This document shows, one piece after another, positions 1 through 8,273 of a stretch of DNA of 35,143 nucleotides; positions within the stretch are counted from its first letter, which is position 1; each line of letters begins with the position of its first letter. A program made the position numbers and the translations under genes. Location of the stretch: positions 1-35,143 of the forward strand of contig JAVVSB010000019.1 of NCBI GenBank assembly GCA_036654415.1, read 5' to 3'. The notes beneath the pieces are model-generated. The model saw nothing but the letters and a program-made list of their open reading frames with translations, did not search any database and had not been told where the DNA came from. The stretch is from Mucinivorans sp036654415 (lineage in GTDB: Bacteria; Bacteroidota; Bacteroidia; Bacteroidales; Rikenellaceae).

Positions 1-942
1 CCTGCTGTGGCCTCTGAGGAGTTGCTCACATCGAGAGGGACTCCGTTGTCTGGAGTGATAAACTGTTTTGTGGGGCGTTACTATTGGCTCTCAATTGCTT
101 TATCCATCTTTTTAGCCTTTAATATTTCATTTCGCGTGGCTCGGCTCACGGTGCGCAATGTGCGTTTTTTGGACAGAAGTTATATGCCAGCCTTGGTGTT
201 TATGATTATCTGTTGTGGGTGTTTTATCTCAGTGCATATGTTGGTTCCTATGATGGCTGTCTCGATGATAATTCGAGCNNNNNNNNNNGCCTCTAAGTGG
301 CTTTTTCGTAGTTATTCCCTCAAGAGTTCAGCCGCTGGGGTCTGTTTGGTTGCTGGGGCCTACTATGGTTTGGCGGTTTCCATTTTTGCCCCCGCCTTGT
401 ATTTGGTGCCAGTCTTGTTTGTGGGTATTGCGATGTTTCGTCTGTTCAATTGTCGTGAATGGTTGTCAGCTCTTGGAGGCGTGGCCTTACCACTGCTTTG
501 TAGTGGTTATGTGGCGTGGCTGATGGGGCAGAGTTGGTGCTCAACTTATTGTGATTTTGTGAACGAACTTTTCAAAAACAACAATTTATGGGGCTTTATT
601 ACGCATATAACTTGGCTTGATATGGCATTTTTTGGGTCCACCTCTGCGCTTGTTATCCTGTCTGTAATCAAGTTTTTAAAACGAGGTAAGGGGAATTCAC
701 CCAAGGCCTACAAGGCCTATATCTATTTTATGTGGATACTTCTTGCTGTCATTGTGGTGCTGGTTTTATCCCCTTCAGGCTCTTATCTTATGATGCCTCT
801 GTTGGCTCTGCCCTGTGCGGTGCTTATTCCCACCCTTTTTGCGGGGCGTATTCCAGGGTTTTGGCCCAATTTTTTATATTCACTTTTGGTAATTTCTGCC
901 GTAGCTTCCACTGTTCTGCCTTTGATTATTGCTAATTTATAA
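1..942 (+). CDS. Polytopic membrane protein of unknown function, 5' partial
   Basis: The reading frame is open from base 1, so the gene almost certainly begins outside the window; the GTG at 7 is only the first possible start codon inside it. The visible part, about 310 residues, is a string of hydrophobic segments separated by short basic loops, consistent with eight or so membrane spans. No catalytic motif is visible. Its composition and layout recall the Bacteroidota DUF6427 membrane family, but that is a guess from memory. It ends 6 bases before the EamA transporter gene, so the two are probably co-transcribed. Four codons are lost in the run of Ns at 279-288. The frame is the same on both sides of the gap, which fits a gap close to its stated length but does not prove it. 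Confidence 0.7.
   Translation, partial: PAVASEELLTSRGTPLSGVINCFVGRYYWLSIALSIFLAFNISFRVARLTVRNVRFLDRSYMPALVFMIICCGCFISVHMLVPMMAVSMIIRXXXXASKWLFRSYSLKSSAAGVCLVAGAYYGLAVSIFAPALYLVPVLFVGIAMFRLFNCREWLSALGGVALPLLCSGYVAWLMGQSWCSTYCDFVNELFKNNNLWGFITHITWLDMAFFGSTSALVILSVIKFLKRGKGNSPKAYKAYIYFMWILLAVIVVLVLSPSGSYLMMPLLALPCAVLIPTLFAGRIPGFWPNFLYSLLVISAVASTVLPLIIANL
279..288. other. Assembly gap (10 Ns)
   Basis: Ten consecutive undetermined bases lie inside the first membrane-protein gene. This is a scaffold join, and the true distance may differ from ten bases. Everything from 289 to 35143 is unbroken. Confidence 1.
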
Positions 943-948
943 ATATTT

Positions 949-1842
949 ATGACTGCTAAAGTTAAGGCTCACCTGGCCATCATAACGGCCAATATTCTTT
1001 TTGCGTTAAACTATTCCATGAGCAAGAGTGTTTTGTGGCCTCAGGCGTGGATGTCGCCCGAGGGATTGTGTGTGGCTCGTATTGCTTCGGCTGCTGTGCT
1101 TTTTTCCATTATTGTTTGGGGCTTCAATCGCGAAAAGGTCGAACGTAAGGATTGGGGATGGATGGCTTTGGCCTCTCTTTTTGGTATTGGGGGCAATCAG
1201 CTTATCTTTCTTAAGGGGATGTATTACACCTCGCCTGTGGATGCGGCCATTATTGCCACCACTGGGCCTATGCTAGTGCTTATTATTTCAGCCATTCTGC
1301 GTCGTGAGCGCATCACTCCACTCAAGGCCTTGGGTATTGCCATTGGGGCTTGTGGTGCTCTTTTGGTAATACTTTACGGAGGAATTCAAAATTTTGGGCA
1401 GGGGCATCTCAGTGGCAACTTGATGGTTTTTACCAGTGCCTTTAGCTACGCCTGTTACCTAATTGTGGTCAAGGATTTGATGAAAAAATATCAGCCCATG
1501 ACTGTCATGGCCTGGATATTTGGAGCCTCAGCTTTGGTTCTCACCCCGTTACTTTGGGACGAATTTCTCTACAAAACTCAGTGGAGCTCTATTGAACCAT
1601 GGACATGGTTTACCATTGGTTTTGTGGTGGTTGGAGCCACCTGGATAGCCTACATTTGTGTGGCTCGGTCGTTGCGTCAAATCAACGCCACCACGGCCAG
1701 CATCTACTCCTATTCACAACCTGTAATAGCCTCGCTTTTTGCCATTGTGCGCGGACAAGATAACCTTGACGGGATTAAGGTTTTGTCGGCTATGTTGGTT
1801 ATTTTGGGAGTTTTTTTGGTGACGCGTTCCTACTCTAAATAA
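949..1842 (+). CDS. EamA/DMT-superfamily transporter
   Basis: A 297-residue inner-membrane protein with about ten hydrophobic segments arranged as two similar halves, the EamA duplication of the drug/metabolite transporter superfamily. The first half begins near residue 8 (HLAIITANILFALNYSMSKS) and includes the typical PVDAAIIATTGPMLVLI stretch near residues 95-112. The second half starts with SGNLMVFTSAFSYACYLIV near 152-170. The substrate cannot be predicted; family members export amino acids, sugars or metabolites. The length is normal for the family. It starts 6 bases after the upstream membrane gene and stops 2 bases before the convergent ferredoxin-like gene, leaving no room for a separate terminator. 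Confidence 0.9.
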   Translation: MTAKVKAHLAIITANILFALNYSMSKSVLWPQAWMSPEGLCVARIASAAVLFSIIVWGFNREKVERKDWGWMALASLFGIGGNQLIFLKGMYYTSPVDAAIIATTGPMLVLIISAILRRERITPLKALGIAIGACGALLVILYGGIQNFGQGHLSGNLMVFTSAFSYACYLIVVKDLMKKYQPMTVMAWIFGASALVLTPLLWDEFLYKTQWSSIEPWTWFTIGFVVVGATWIAYICVARSLRQINATTASIYSYSQPVIASLFAIVRGQDNLDGIKVLSAMLVILGVFLVTRSYSK

Positions 1843-1844
1843 GA

Positions 1845-2123
1845 TTATGGCAACAGGGGGTCATTGTAGAGTTTTGTGGATTTCTCCGTGGCGTTGCGTT
1901 CTGGGTCGACCCAACGAAAAGTGAGGGCCTGTGATGGGCAGCGTTCAATAATATCTTTTATACGCTCCGTGGGTGCGCCCATGGGGTCAATCCATGGTCT
2001 TTTAATGGGGTCAAAAACAGAGCGTAGCTCACGGTAGCACAGTGTGTTGTGTATGCACTCTGCACCCCTCCAAACGATGATAATCTCACCGTTTGTGTAG
2101 CTTCTATTTCTATCTTTTGACAT
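1845..2123 (-). CDS. Divergent 4Fe-4S mono-cluster protein (Fer4_19)
   Basis: A 92-residue soluble protein matching the small Fer4_19 family. After a short lead-in comes a beta strand and the ligand region IIVWRGAECIHNTLCYREL, then VFDPIKRPWIDPMGA, and finally RCPSQALTFRW. Three cysteines are in the ligand positions (ECIH, LCYR, RCPS), fewer than in a classical four-cysteine ferredoxin motif, as is usual for this divergent mono-cluster family. A role in electron transfer or redox sensing is likely, but partners are unknown. It lies 12 bases downstream of the small acidic protein gene on the same strand and probably shares its transcript. The family call rests on the CIH...RPW...RCPSxAL pattern. 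Confidence 0.82.
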   Translation of the reverse strand: MSKDRNRSYTNGEIIIVWRGAECIHNTLCYRELRSVFDPIKRPWIDPMGAPTERIKDIIERCPSQALTFRWVDPERNATEKSTKLYNDPLLP

Positions 2124-2135
2124 CCTCTTTGGTCT

Positions 2136-2462
2136 CTATTCTTCCGCTTCTTCGGCCTCGTCGGCAATCTCTTCTGCCCCTTTAATCTCTTCACCGTCGT
2201 CTGTTTCTCCGGCTTCGAAGATGTCCTTTTCAAGCTCTTCGGCTGCGCTTTGGTCGATTTTAACTTTTACTTTCACTAAATAGCTTGTCTCTTGGGTTTC
2301 AAGAACCACACCATAGAAAAAATCACCGCTTGGTTTGTCTACACGAATCATGTAATCGTAATACCCCAGGGGGTATCGCTCCTTGAATAAATCTTTGAGA
2401 GTCTCCGGTAGATTTTCGTAACTAATTACTATTCTCTTCTTTGGCGTAACTTTTGTTGTCAT
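2136..2462 (-). CDS. Small acidic conserved protein, Bacteroidota type
   Basis: A 108-residue protein. Residues 1-75 look like a compact alpha/beta domain (RIVISYENLPETLKDLFKE, YYDYMIRVDKPSGDFFYGVV, TSYLVKVKVKID), and roughly the last 30 residues are dominated by Glu, Asp and Ala and are probably disordered. I recognise the pattern 'LPETLKDLFKERYP...Y.DY' as a protein seen across Bacteroidales, but I know of no assigned function. There is no signal peptide or membrane segment, so it should be cytosolic. It is first in a two-gene minus-strand unit with the Fer4_19 gene and divergent from ligA, with a 125-base AT-rich gap between them. Confidence 0.8.
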   Translation of the reverse strand: MTTKVTPKKRIVISYENLPETLKDLFKERYPLGYYDYMIRVDKPSGDFFYGVVLETQETSYLVKVKVKIDQSAAEELEKDIFEAGETDDGEEIKGAEEIADEAEEAEE

Positions 2463-2557
2463 GTTATGTAATAAAGTGTCTTAAATTTTCTGCAATTATA
2501 CGCATTTTTTATTCACACAAAAATTTATAAAACATTTTTTTTGTCGATTTTCCTTTT

Positions 2558-2565
2558 TAACTTTG
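2558..2565 (+). promoter_or_regulatory. Candidate -7 box for ligA
   Basis: TAACTTTG fits the Bacteroidota -7 consensus TAnnTTTG and lies 22 bases before the ligA ATG. The upstream -33 region is T-rich but has no TTTG at the preferred 19-20 base spacing, so the call is tentative. Confidence 0.4.
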
Positions 2566-2587
2566 AACTTTATAATAGAAAAGGCAG

Positions 2588-4582
2588 ATGATAGAACAAC
2601 AAATACAAGAGCTTCGTCATAAAATAGAGACACTTAACTACCGTTATTATATTCTCAATGAGCCAGCGATTAGCGATGAGCAATATGATGCCCTGATGAG
2701 CGAGCTTCAGAATCTTGAGCGGCAATATCCTCAGTTTTTTGACCCTAATTCTCCCTCTGAGCGGGTAGGTAGCGATTTGGTTGATGGTTTTGTGTCGCGG
2801 GCCCATCTCTACCCCATGCTTTCGCTGGCCAATAGCTATTCTTTGGATGATGTAGCCACTTTTATGCAGCGTGTACAGAAGGAGTTTCGTGACATTAATG
2901 TCGAGTATTGTGCTGAACTTAAATTCGATGGTACAGCCATCTCACTCACCTATCGAGATGGGCTTTTTGAGCGGGCTGTGACCCGTGGTGATGGGACCAA
3001 TGGCGATGATGTCTCGGCCAATGTGCGCACCATTGGCTCCATACCCATGAAGCTCCGTGGCGAGCATATCCCTCCTCTTATGGAGGTTCGGGGTGAAATC
3101 TATATGCCATTTAGTAGTTTTCAGCGGCTAAATGAGGAGCGTGCCGAGGCTATGGAAGAGCCCTTTGCCAATGCTCGTAATGCAGCCAGTGGGACCCTCA
3201 AGCTCCAAAGCCCTGCCACGGTGGCTCAACGTGGGTTGGAGTGTGTGCTCTATGCCCTCCAGAGCGACACTTATAGTGGACTCTCTCACTATCAAACTTT
3301 AAAACAGATGCGCTCCTGGGGGTTTGTCATCTCTCCCCACACCCGTTTGTGCCAAGGTATCGAGCAGGTCGAGCAGTTTCTTGTGCGGTGGAATACCGAG
3401 CGTCATACTTTGCCATACGCAACTGATGGGGCGGTGATAAAGGTCGATAGCTATTTACTCCAAAAAAATCTGGGAACCACAGCCAAATCACCTCGTTGGG
3501 CAGTGGCCTATAAGTTCAAGGCCGAGAGTGCCCTCACGCGGTTACTCTCCATAGATTATCAGGTGGGGCGTACTGGAGCCATTACCCCTGTTGCCAATCT
3601 TGCTCCGGTGAGTTTAGCTGGCACGGTCGTGCGGCGGGCTTCACTTCACAATGCCGACCAGATAGAGCTTCTCGATATTCGTGTTGGTGATATGGTCAGT
3701 GTTGAGAAGGGTGGCGAGATTATCCCTAAGGTGACGGCTGTGGATGTCAGTTTTCGCTCCGAAGCTTCAGTACCTGTGGAGTATATTACTCACTGTCCTG
3801 AGTGTGGCACCCTGCTTGTAAGGCAGAGTGACCAGGCCAAGCACTACTGCCCTAACGAGTGGGGGTGTGCGCCTCAAATTGTGGGACGCATTGTTCACTT
3901 CATCTCGCGCAAGGCCATGTATATTGATGGACTGGGAAGCGAGACGGTACAGCTTCTATTTGATAGTGGCCTACTGCACGATGTGGCCGACCTCTACACA
4001 CTACGTCAAGATGATTTACTGCCTTTAGAGCGCATGGGCCAGCAGTCAGTCTCCAATATTCTTGAGGGTATTGCGGCCTCCAAGGATGTTCCTTATGAGC
4101 GGTTACTTTTTGCGTTGGGCATCCGTTATGTGGGGCAGACAACGGCCAAAAAGTTAGCCGCCGCCTTGCCCTCAATTGATTTGCTGATGGGGGCCTCTGT
4201 CGAGCAACTCTTGGAGGTTCAGGAGGTAGGGCAGAGTATCGCTCAGAGTATTGTTGACTATTTTGCCGAGCCCATCAACCAGCGTATTATTGAGCGGCTG
4301 CGGGCTGCGGGGCTTCAGATGAGTGCTGCGGTCAAGGAGCTCCTTTCCGATAGCCTATCTGGTCGCCGAGTGGTCATTAGTGGTACCTTTGAAACCATCT
4401 CGCGCGAGCAACTTCATGCCATTATCGAGCTGCATGGTGGGCTTAATCAGAGCTCGGTGGGTAAGAATACCGATATTTTGGTTGCAGGTAGTGGCATGGG
4501 CCCCTCAAAGAGAGAAAAGGCCGAAAAATTTGGCACCACCGTGCTCTCTGAGCTGGATTTTTTGGATATGTTGAAACATTAA
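2588..4582 (+). CDS. ligA: NAD+-dependent DNA ligase LigA
   Basis: A full-length 664-residue ligase that seals nicks during replication and repair using NAD+. Domains in order: an N-terminal Ia region with the YYILNEPAISDEQYD motif (about 20-35), an adenylation domain with the nucleotidyl-lysine in AELKFDG (Lys112), and an OB fold around 315-400. A zinc finger follows with cysteines at 403, 406, 421 and 427, the C-X2-C-X14-C-X5-C spacing expected for LigA. Helix-hairpin-helix repeats lie around 435-585 and a C-terminal BRCT domain with SGRRVVISGTF begins near 590. All expected catalytic elements are present. It stands alone: divergent from the acidic-protein gene and convergent with the hydrolase gene. 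Confidence 0.98.
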   Translation: MIEQQIQELRHKIETLNYRYYILNEPAISDEQYDALMSELQNLERQYPQFFDPNSPSERVGSDLVDGFVSRAHLYPMLSLANSYSLDDVATFMQRVQKEFRDINVEYCAELKFDGTAISLTYRDGLFERAVTRGDGTNGDDVSANVRTIGSIPMKLRGEHIPPLMEVRGEIYMPFSSFQRLNEERAEAMEEPFANARNAASGTLKLQSPATVAQRGLECVLYALQSDTYSGLSHYQTLKQMRSWGFVISPHTRLCQGIEQVEQFLVRWNTERHTLPYATDGAVIKVDSYLLQKNLGTTAKSPRWAVAYKFKAESALTRLLSIDYQVGRTGAITPVANLAPVSLAGTVVRRASLHNADQIELLDIRVGDMVSVEKGGEIIPKVTAVDVSFRSEASVPVEYITHCPECGTLLVRQSDQAKHYCPNEWGCAPQIVGRIVHFISRKAMYIDGLGSETVQLLFDSGLLHDVADLYTLRQDDLLPLERMGQQSVSNILEGIAASKDVPYERLLFALGIRYVGQTTAKKLAAALPSIDLLMGASVEQLLEVQEVGQSIAQSIVDYFAEPINQRIIERLRAAGLQMSAAVKELLSDSLSGRRVVISGTFETISREQLHAIIELHGGLNQSSVGKNTDILVAGSGMGPSKREKAEKFGTTVLSELDFLDMLKH

Positions 4583-4586
4583 TGAT

Positions 4587-4622
4587 GACTTATTAGTGGA
4601 AATCTCAAATATTCAATAAGTC
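4587..4622. terminator. Weak inverted repeat between convergent genes
   Basis: GACTTATT at 4587-4594 is matched by AATAAGTC at 4615-4622, an 8-bp perfect stem with a 20-base loop in the 60-base gap between the convergent ligA and hydrolase genes. There is no clear U-tract on either side, so a terminator role is only suggested by position. Confidence 0.3.
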
Positions 4623-4642
4623 CCTTGGCTTGCCATATCCCA

Positions 4643-5560
4643 CTATTTTAGAAAGTTGAACATCACCTCAAATGCCTTTTCGCGTGCGTCTTTGGCCGAG
4701 AGAAATAGGTCGTGAACTCCATTTTTTATCTGTGTATATATCACATCGCGCCCCAAAGAGGAGGCCTCTTTTTCGATATGGTTTACTCTAAGCACTGCAT
4801 CGCCATTGCGAAAACCCTCATGCCACTGCTTTCCAGCAACCGAGTGGTCGGAGCTCATCACCAGTATGTGACATTTTATATTCAATCCGCCTCGCAACTC
4901 TTTTTGAGCTAGGCTTATGGCCCTGAGCCATGCAAAATAGAGTGGAAAGCCCTCAATTGGTTTCCACTGACGATTGAACTCCCACTCTCCCTTAAAATCT
5001 TTATGTATTGACTGCGCGTACCATCTTGATAGTTCGGGTGCTGAGTGTACAAAGGGCAAAAACAGTGAGAATACCCCTGCCAATGGAATTTGGATATGGC
5101 GTTTACACCAAGTGGTGTTGAATTCAAAAAACGGGCTATTGAGCACCAGATGGCTGAGGTGGCTTTTCATGGGGCCATCGTTGGCGTATAGAGCTGCAAG
5201 TAGCCCCCCTGTGGAGTGGCCCAGCAGTACTATTTTGTGGAACCCATCCTGCGCCATAATCTCTATTGATTGTGTAATTTCTGGGTAGTACTCTCTCATT
5301 GAGCGGCAAAAATTGGGGTGTTGCCCCTTAATCAACGAGCGGCCATATTTTCGCAGGTCCAGAGCATAAAAGCAGTAGCCTCTATTTATGAACTCTTGGG
5401 CGAGGTGGTCCTGAAAAAAATAGTCGGTATAACCATGTATGTATAGCACTGCTTTTGATTTCTCTGTGGTTACACTGCGCAGCAATGTGGCCACCACTGG
5501 TCCATCGTAATCCCGCTCAAAAGTCAATACTCTCTGTGTATAATCTATTTTGGAAGCCAT
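4643..5560 (-). CDS. Alpha/beta hydrolase (serine lipase/esterase-like, Hydrolase_4)
   Basis: A 305-residue cytosolic alpha/beta-hydrolase of the monoglyceride lipase/lysophospholipase type. The oxyanion-hole region is YIHGYTDYFF (residues 40-49). The nucleophile elbow is LLGHSTGGLL with Ser116. The acid is probably the Asp in VMSSDHSV, and the catalytic His lies in NGVHDLFLS near the C terminus, so the triad looks complete. There is no signal peptide. The natural substrate cannot be read from sequence. It is a single-gene unit on the minus strand, with its promoter side facing the ribosomal operon. This is notable because rpsN, rather than a hydrolase, normally precedes rpsH. Confidence 0.88.
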   Translation of the reverse strand: MASKIDYTQRVLTFERDYDGPVVATLLRSVTTEKSKAVLYIHGYTDYFFQDHLAQEFINRGYCFYALDLRKYGRSLIKGQHPNFCRSMREYYPEITQSIEIMAQDGFHKIVLLGHSTGGLLAALYANDGPMKSHLSHLVLNSPFFEFNTTWCKRHIQIPLAGVFSLFLPFVHSAPELSRWYAQSIHKDFKGEWEFNRQWKPIEGFPLYFAWLRAISLAQKELRGGLNIKCHILVMSSDHSVAGKQWHEGFRNGDAVLRVNHIEKEASSLGRDVIYTQIKNGVHDLFLSAKDAREKAFEVMFNFLK

Positions 5561-5659
5561 GTTTTTATGTATTAGAACACGAAGATAAATAAAAAGAGAG
5601 AGTTAACGAAAATAATCATAAAAAAAGGTCAAAAAGTTTTTAATTTCCAATAAAATTAC

Positions 5660-5667
5660 TACCTTTG
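5660..5667 (+). promoter_or_regulatory. Candidate -7 promoter box for the truncated spc operon
   Basis: TACCTTTG is an exact TAnnTTTG match 87 bases upstream of the rpsH ATG. No TTTG sits at the ideal distance upstream. It would give rpsH its own promoter and a leader of about 80 bases, consistent with rpsH being the first gene of the transcription unit here. Confidence 0.6.
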
Positions 5668-5754
5668 CACCTCTTATAGTGTGTTTTTGCGAGAGGCATC
5701 TATGTCTATTGTGGAGTTACATTATTGGTAATTAATCACTTAAACAGTTCAAAA

Positions 5755-6153
5755 ATGACTGACCCAATTGCAGATTTCCTGACTAGAATCAGGAACGCGG
5801 TGAAAGCAAACCACAAGGTGGTTGAAGCTCCCGGCTCAAAAATGAAGCAGGAGATTACTCGTATCCTGCACGAGCAAGGCTATATCTTAGCCTACAAGTT
5901 CGACACAAACGAGAAAGGTTTCGCGACCATCAAAATCGCGTTAAAGTACCACCCCGAGACCAAGACTTCGGCCATTAAGAGCCTTACACGTGTTTCGCGT
6001 CCAGGTCTTCGTAGCTACTCAACCTCTAGCAATATGCCACGTGTGTTGAATGGTTTGGGTATTGCTATTGTCTCGACCTCCAATGGTGTGATGACAGACA
6101 AGCAGGCTCGCGCGGCCAATGTTGGTGGTGAAGTAATTTGTTATGTATACTAG
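5755..6153 (+). CDS. rpsH: 30S ribosomal protein S8
   Basis: A 132-residue S8 starting MTDPIADFLTRIRNA and ending with GGEVICYVY, the conserved C-terminal strand. S8 binds the central domain of 16S rRNA and is the translational repressor of spc operons in E. coli. The ATG at 5755 is chosen over an in-frame TTG at 5725 because S8 proteins begin at MTDPIADF. It is the first ribosomal gene in this window; rplN, rplX, rplE and rpsN, which normally precede it, are missing and replaced by an opposite-strand hydrolase gene. rplF follows after 16 bases. Confidence 0.97.
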   Translation: MTDPIADFLTRIRNAVKANHKVVEAPGSKMKQEITRILHEQGYILAYKFDTNEKGFATIKIALKYHPETKTSAIKSLTRVSRPGLRSYSTSSNMPRVLNGLGIAIVSTSNGVMTDKQARAANVGGEVICYVY

Positions 6154-6169
6154 TAAAAAAAGATAAAAA

Positions 6170-6727
6170 ATGTCAAGAATTGGAAAATTACCTGTAAACC
6201 TTCCCAAGGGTGTTGCCGTAACAATCGGCAAGGACAACGTGGTAAAGGTTAAAGGCCCTCTTGGGGAGCTATCTCAGAAAGTAGATCCAGATATTACCGT
6301 TTCGGTAGAGGGAAGTGAACTAACGGTTAGTCGTTCCACCGACCAGCCTCGTCACCGTTCGATGCATGGTCTATATCGTGCTTTGATTCACAACATGGTT
6401 GTTGGGGTATCCGAAGGTTACACCATCACACAAGAGTTTGTGGGTGTTGGTTTCAAGTGCGAGGTTAAGGGCAATATCATTGAGATGAGCCTTGGTTTCT
6501 CACACGATATTAACCTGATGATTCCTGAGTCTGTAAAGGCTGAGGCTCTCACTCAGAAGAAAGCTAATCCTATCCTCACTCTCAAGAGTGCAGACAAACA
6601 ACTGCTCGGTCAGGTAGCAGCCAAGATACGTTCATTGCGTAAACCAGAACCATACAAGGGTAAGGGTATCAAGTTCGTAGGCGAAGAGCTCCGTCGTAAG
6701 GCCGGTAAATCCGCAAATTCTAAATAA
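6170..6727 (+). CDS. rplF: 50S ribosomal protein L6
   Basis: A 185-residue L6 with the duplicated alpha/beta fold. It begins MSRIGKLPVNLPKGV, and the C-terminal half carries LRKPEPYKGKGIKFVGEELRRKAGK, the conserved 23S rRNA-binding tail near the factor-binding site. Length is normal. The A-rich leader AAAAAAGATAAAA before the ATG has no Shine-Dalgarno sequence, as usual in Bacteroidota. It sits 16 bases after rpsH and 11 before rplR. Confidence 0.97.
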   Translation: MSRIGKLPVNLPKGVAVTIGKDNVVKVKGPLGELSQKVDPDITVSVEGSELTVSRSTDQPRHRSMHGLYRALIHNMVVGVSEGYTITQEFVGVGFKCEVKGNIIEMSLGFSHDINLMIPESVKAEALTQKKANPILTLKSADKQLLGQVAAKIRSLRKPEPYKGKGIKFVGEELRRKAGKSANSK

Positions 6728-6738
6728 GAAGTAAAGAA

Positions 6739-7101
6739 ATGGCACTAACAAAAATAGCACGCCGCGAACGCATTAAGATGCGTGTTCGCAAAGTAGTAAG
6801 CGGAACACCCGAGATGCCACGTTTAACGGTATTTCGCTCTAACAAACAGATTTACGCACAGCTAATCGATGATAAGTCTAATAAAACTCTATGTTGCTCA
6901 AGTTCTTTGGATCAGGCCATTGCAGCAGCTGCTGCTGGCAAGACTAAAGTAGAGCAGGCTGCCTTGGTTGGTCAAGCTATTGCTCAGAAGGCAGTAGAGG
7001 CTGGTGTAACAACAGTATGTTTCGACCGTAATGGTTATTTATACCACGGTCGTGTTAAACAATTGGCAGATGCAGCTCGCAAGGCTGGTCTTAAATTCTA
7101 A
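6739..7101 (+). CDS. rplR: 50S ribosomal protein L18
   Basis: A 120-residue L18, the 5S rRNA-binding protein of the central protuberance. It has the basic N terminus (ARRERIKMRVRKVVSG), then PRLTVFRSNKQIYAQLIDD, and ends with FDRNGYLYHGRVKQLADAAR and AGLKF, all conserved. It lies in the standard spc order between rplF and rpsE, 13 bases before the rpsE start. Confidence 0.97.
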   Translation: MALTKIARRERIKMRVRKVVSGTPEMPRLTVFRSNKQIYAQLIDDKSNKTLCCSSSLDQAIAAAAAGKTKVEQAALVGQAIAQKAVEAGVTTVCFDRNGYLYHGRVKQLADAARKAGLKF

Positions 7102-7114
7102 TTACAGTACAAAA

Positions 7115-7624
7115 ATGGATATAAAGAAAGTAAGAACCAGCGATATCGAATTGAAAGATAGGTTGGTGAGCATACAGCGTGTTACCAAGGTAACCAAAGG
7201 TGGTCGTACTTTTAGCTTTTCGGCAATTGTTGTCGTGGGTAACGAGAATGGCATCGTAGGTTTTGGTTTGGGTAAGGCCTCGGAGGTAACTTCGGCCATA
7301 GCCAAGGGCGTTGAAGATGCAAAGAAAAATTTGATTAAGGTGCCCATTCTTAAGGGTACAATACCTCATATGCAGGAGTCTCGTTATAGTGGCTCACTGG
7401 TTATGATTCGTCCAGCCGCTCCTGGTACTGGTGTCATCGCTGGTGGTGCCATGCGTGCTGTGTTGGAGTCTGTGGGCATCCACAACGTGCTTGCCAAAAG
7501 CAAGGGTAGTTCTAACCCTCACAACATGGTTAAGGCCACTTTTGCGGCCCTATCTGAGTTGCGTGACCCCTATACCGTTGCCAAGTTGCGCGGTATTTCA
7601 CTTACCAAAGTATTCAACGGTTAA
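7115..7624 (+). CDS. rpsE: 30S ribosomal protein S5
   Basis: A 169-residue S5, needed for decoding accuracy and mRNA unwinding. The N-terminal dsRBD-like domain has DRLVSIQRVTKVTKGGRTF and VVVGNENGIVGFGLGKASEV; the C-terminal domain has PAAPGTGVIAGGAMRAVLE and GSSNPHNMVKAT. The frame stays open upstream to 7031, but that stretch lies inside rplR, and S5 homologues start at the MDIKKV position (7115), so 7115 is taken as the start. Confidence 0.97.
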   Translation: MDIKKVRTSDIELKDRLVSIQRVTKVTKGGRTFSFSAIVVVGNENGIVGFGLGKASEVTSAIAKGVEDAKKNLIKVPILKGTIPHMQESRYSGSLVMIRPAAPGTGVIAGGAMRAVLESVGIHNVLAKSKGSSNPHNMVKATFAALSELRDPYTVAKLRGISLTKVFNG

Positions 7625-7635
7625 TTAGTAGAGCA

Positions 7636-7818
7636 ATGTCAAAAATTAAAATAACACAGGTTAAGAGTCGTATCGGCTCGTCGGCACAACAACGTGCCAA
7701 TTTAGCGGCTTTGGGTCTACACAAAACCAATTCTGTAGTAGAGCAAGAGTCTTGCCCACAGATTATGGGTATGGTAACTAAGGTTAAACATTTAGTAAAA
7801 GTAGAGCAGGTAAAATAA
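7636..7818 (+). CDS. rpmD: 50S ribosomal protein L30
   Basis: A 60-residue L30: MSKIKITQVKSRIGSSAQQR followed by LAALGLHKTNSVVEQESCPQ and the closing MVTKVKHLVKVEQ. It is the bacterial short form. Its stop codon overlaps the rplO start by one base (TAATG), so the two are translationally coupled. Confidence 0.96.
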   Translation: MSKIKITQVKSRIGSSAQQRANLAALGLHKTNSVVEQESCPQIMGMVTKVKHLVKVEQVK

Positions 7819-8264
7819 TGAATCTATCAACACTTTCACCAGCGGCGGGTTCAACCCACCACGAAAAGCGTATCGGTCGCGGACAAGGTTCGGGACACGG
7901 TGGCACATCAACACGCGGTAGCAAGGGTGCACAATCACGTTCGGGATACTCTCACAAGAGAGGTTTCGAGGGCGGTCAGATGCCACTTCATCGTCGTTTA
8001 CCAAAATTTGGTTTTACCAACATCAACAAAGTAGTCTTCAAGGCTATCAATCTCTCTTCAATCGAGGCTTTAGTGGCCAAGAGCGGGGTTTCTAAGATTG
8101 GTGTCGAAGAGATGAATGCAGCAGGTCTTATCTCACGTAATGATGTGGTTAAGATTTTGGGTGATGGTGCATTAACCTCAAAGGTGGAGCTTACAGCTCA
8201 CGCATTTTCGAAATCAGCCATTGCGGCAATCGAAGCTCAGGGCGGCAGTGCCACAATTTTATAG
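7818..8264 (+). CDS. rplO: 50S ribosomal protein L15
   Basis: A 148-residue L15. The extended Gly/Arg-rich N terminus (GRGQGSGHGGTSTRG, then GAQSRSGYSHKRGFEGGQMP) reaches into 23S rRNA, and the globular C-terminal domain ends with the conserved AHAFSKSAIAAIEAQGG. Its start overlaps the rpmD stop by one base. A 65-base gap with a strong hairpin separates it from secY. Confidence 0.97.
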   Translation: MNLSTLSPAAGSTHHEKRIGRGQGSGHGGTSTRGSKGAQSRSGYSHKRGFEGGQMPLHRRLPKFGFTNINKVVFKAINLSSIEALVAKSGVSKIGVEEMNAAGLISRNDVVKILGDGALTSKVELTAHAFSKSAIAAIEAQGGSATIL

Positions 8265-8273
8265 TTTATCCTT

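Noticed and set aside
1958..2233. 91-codon minus-strand ORF overlapping both small genes at 1845-2462
   Set aside because: It is an out-of-frame shadow spanning the junction of two better-supported genes and is rich in Arg/Lys/Thr from reading the acidic codons in another frame.
5725..5754. Upstream TTG start for rpsH adding ten residues
   Set aside because: S8 proteins begin at MTDPIADF; the added residues are not family-like.
7031..7114. Upstream start for rpsE inside rplR
   Set aside because: It would give an 84-base overlap with rplR, and the extra residues have no counterpart in S5.
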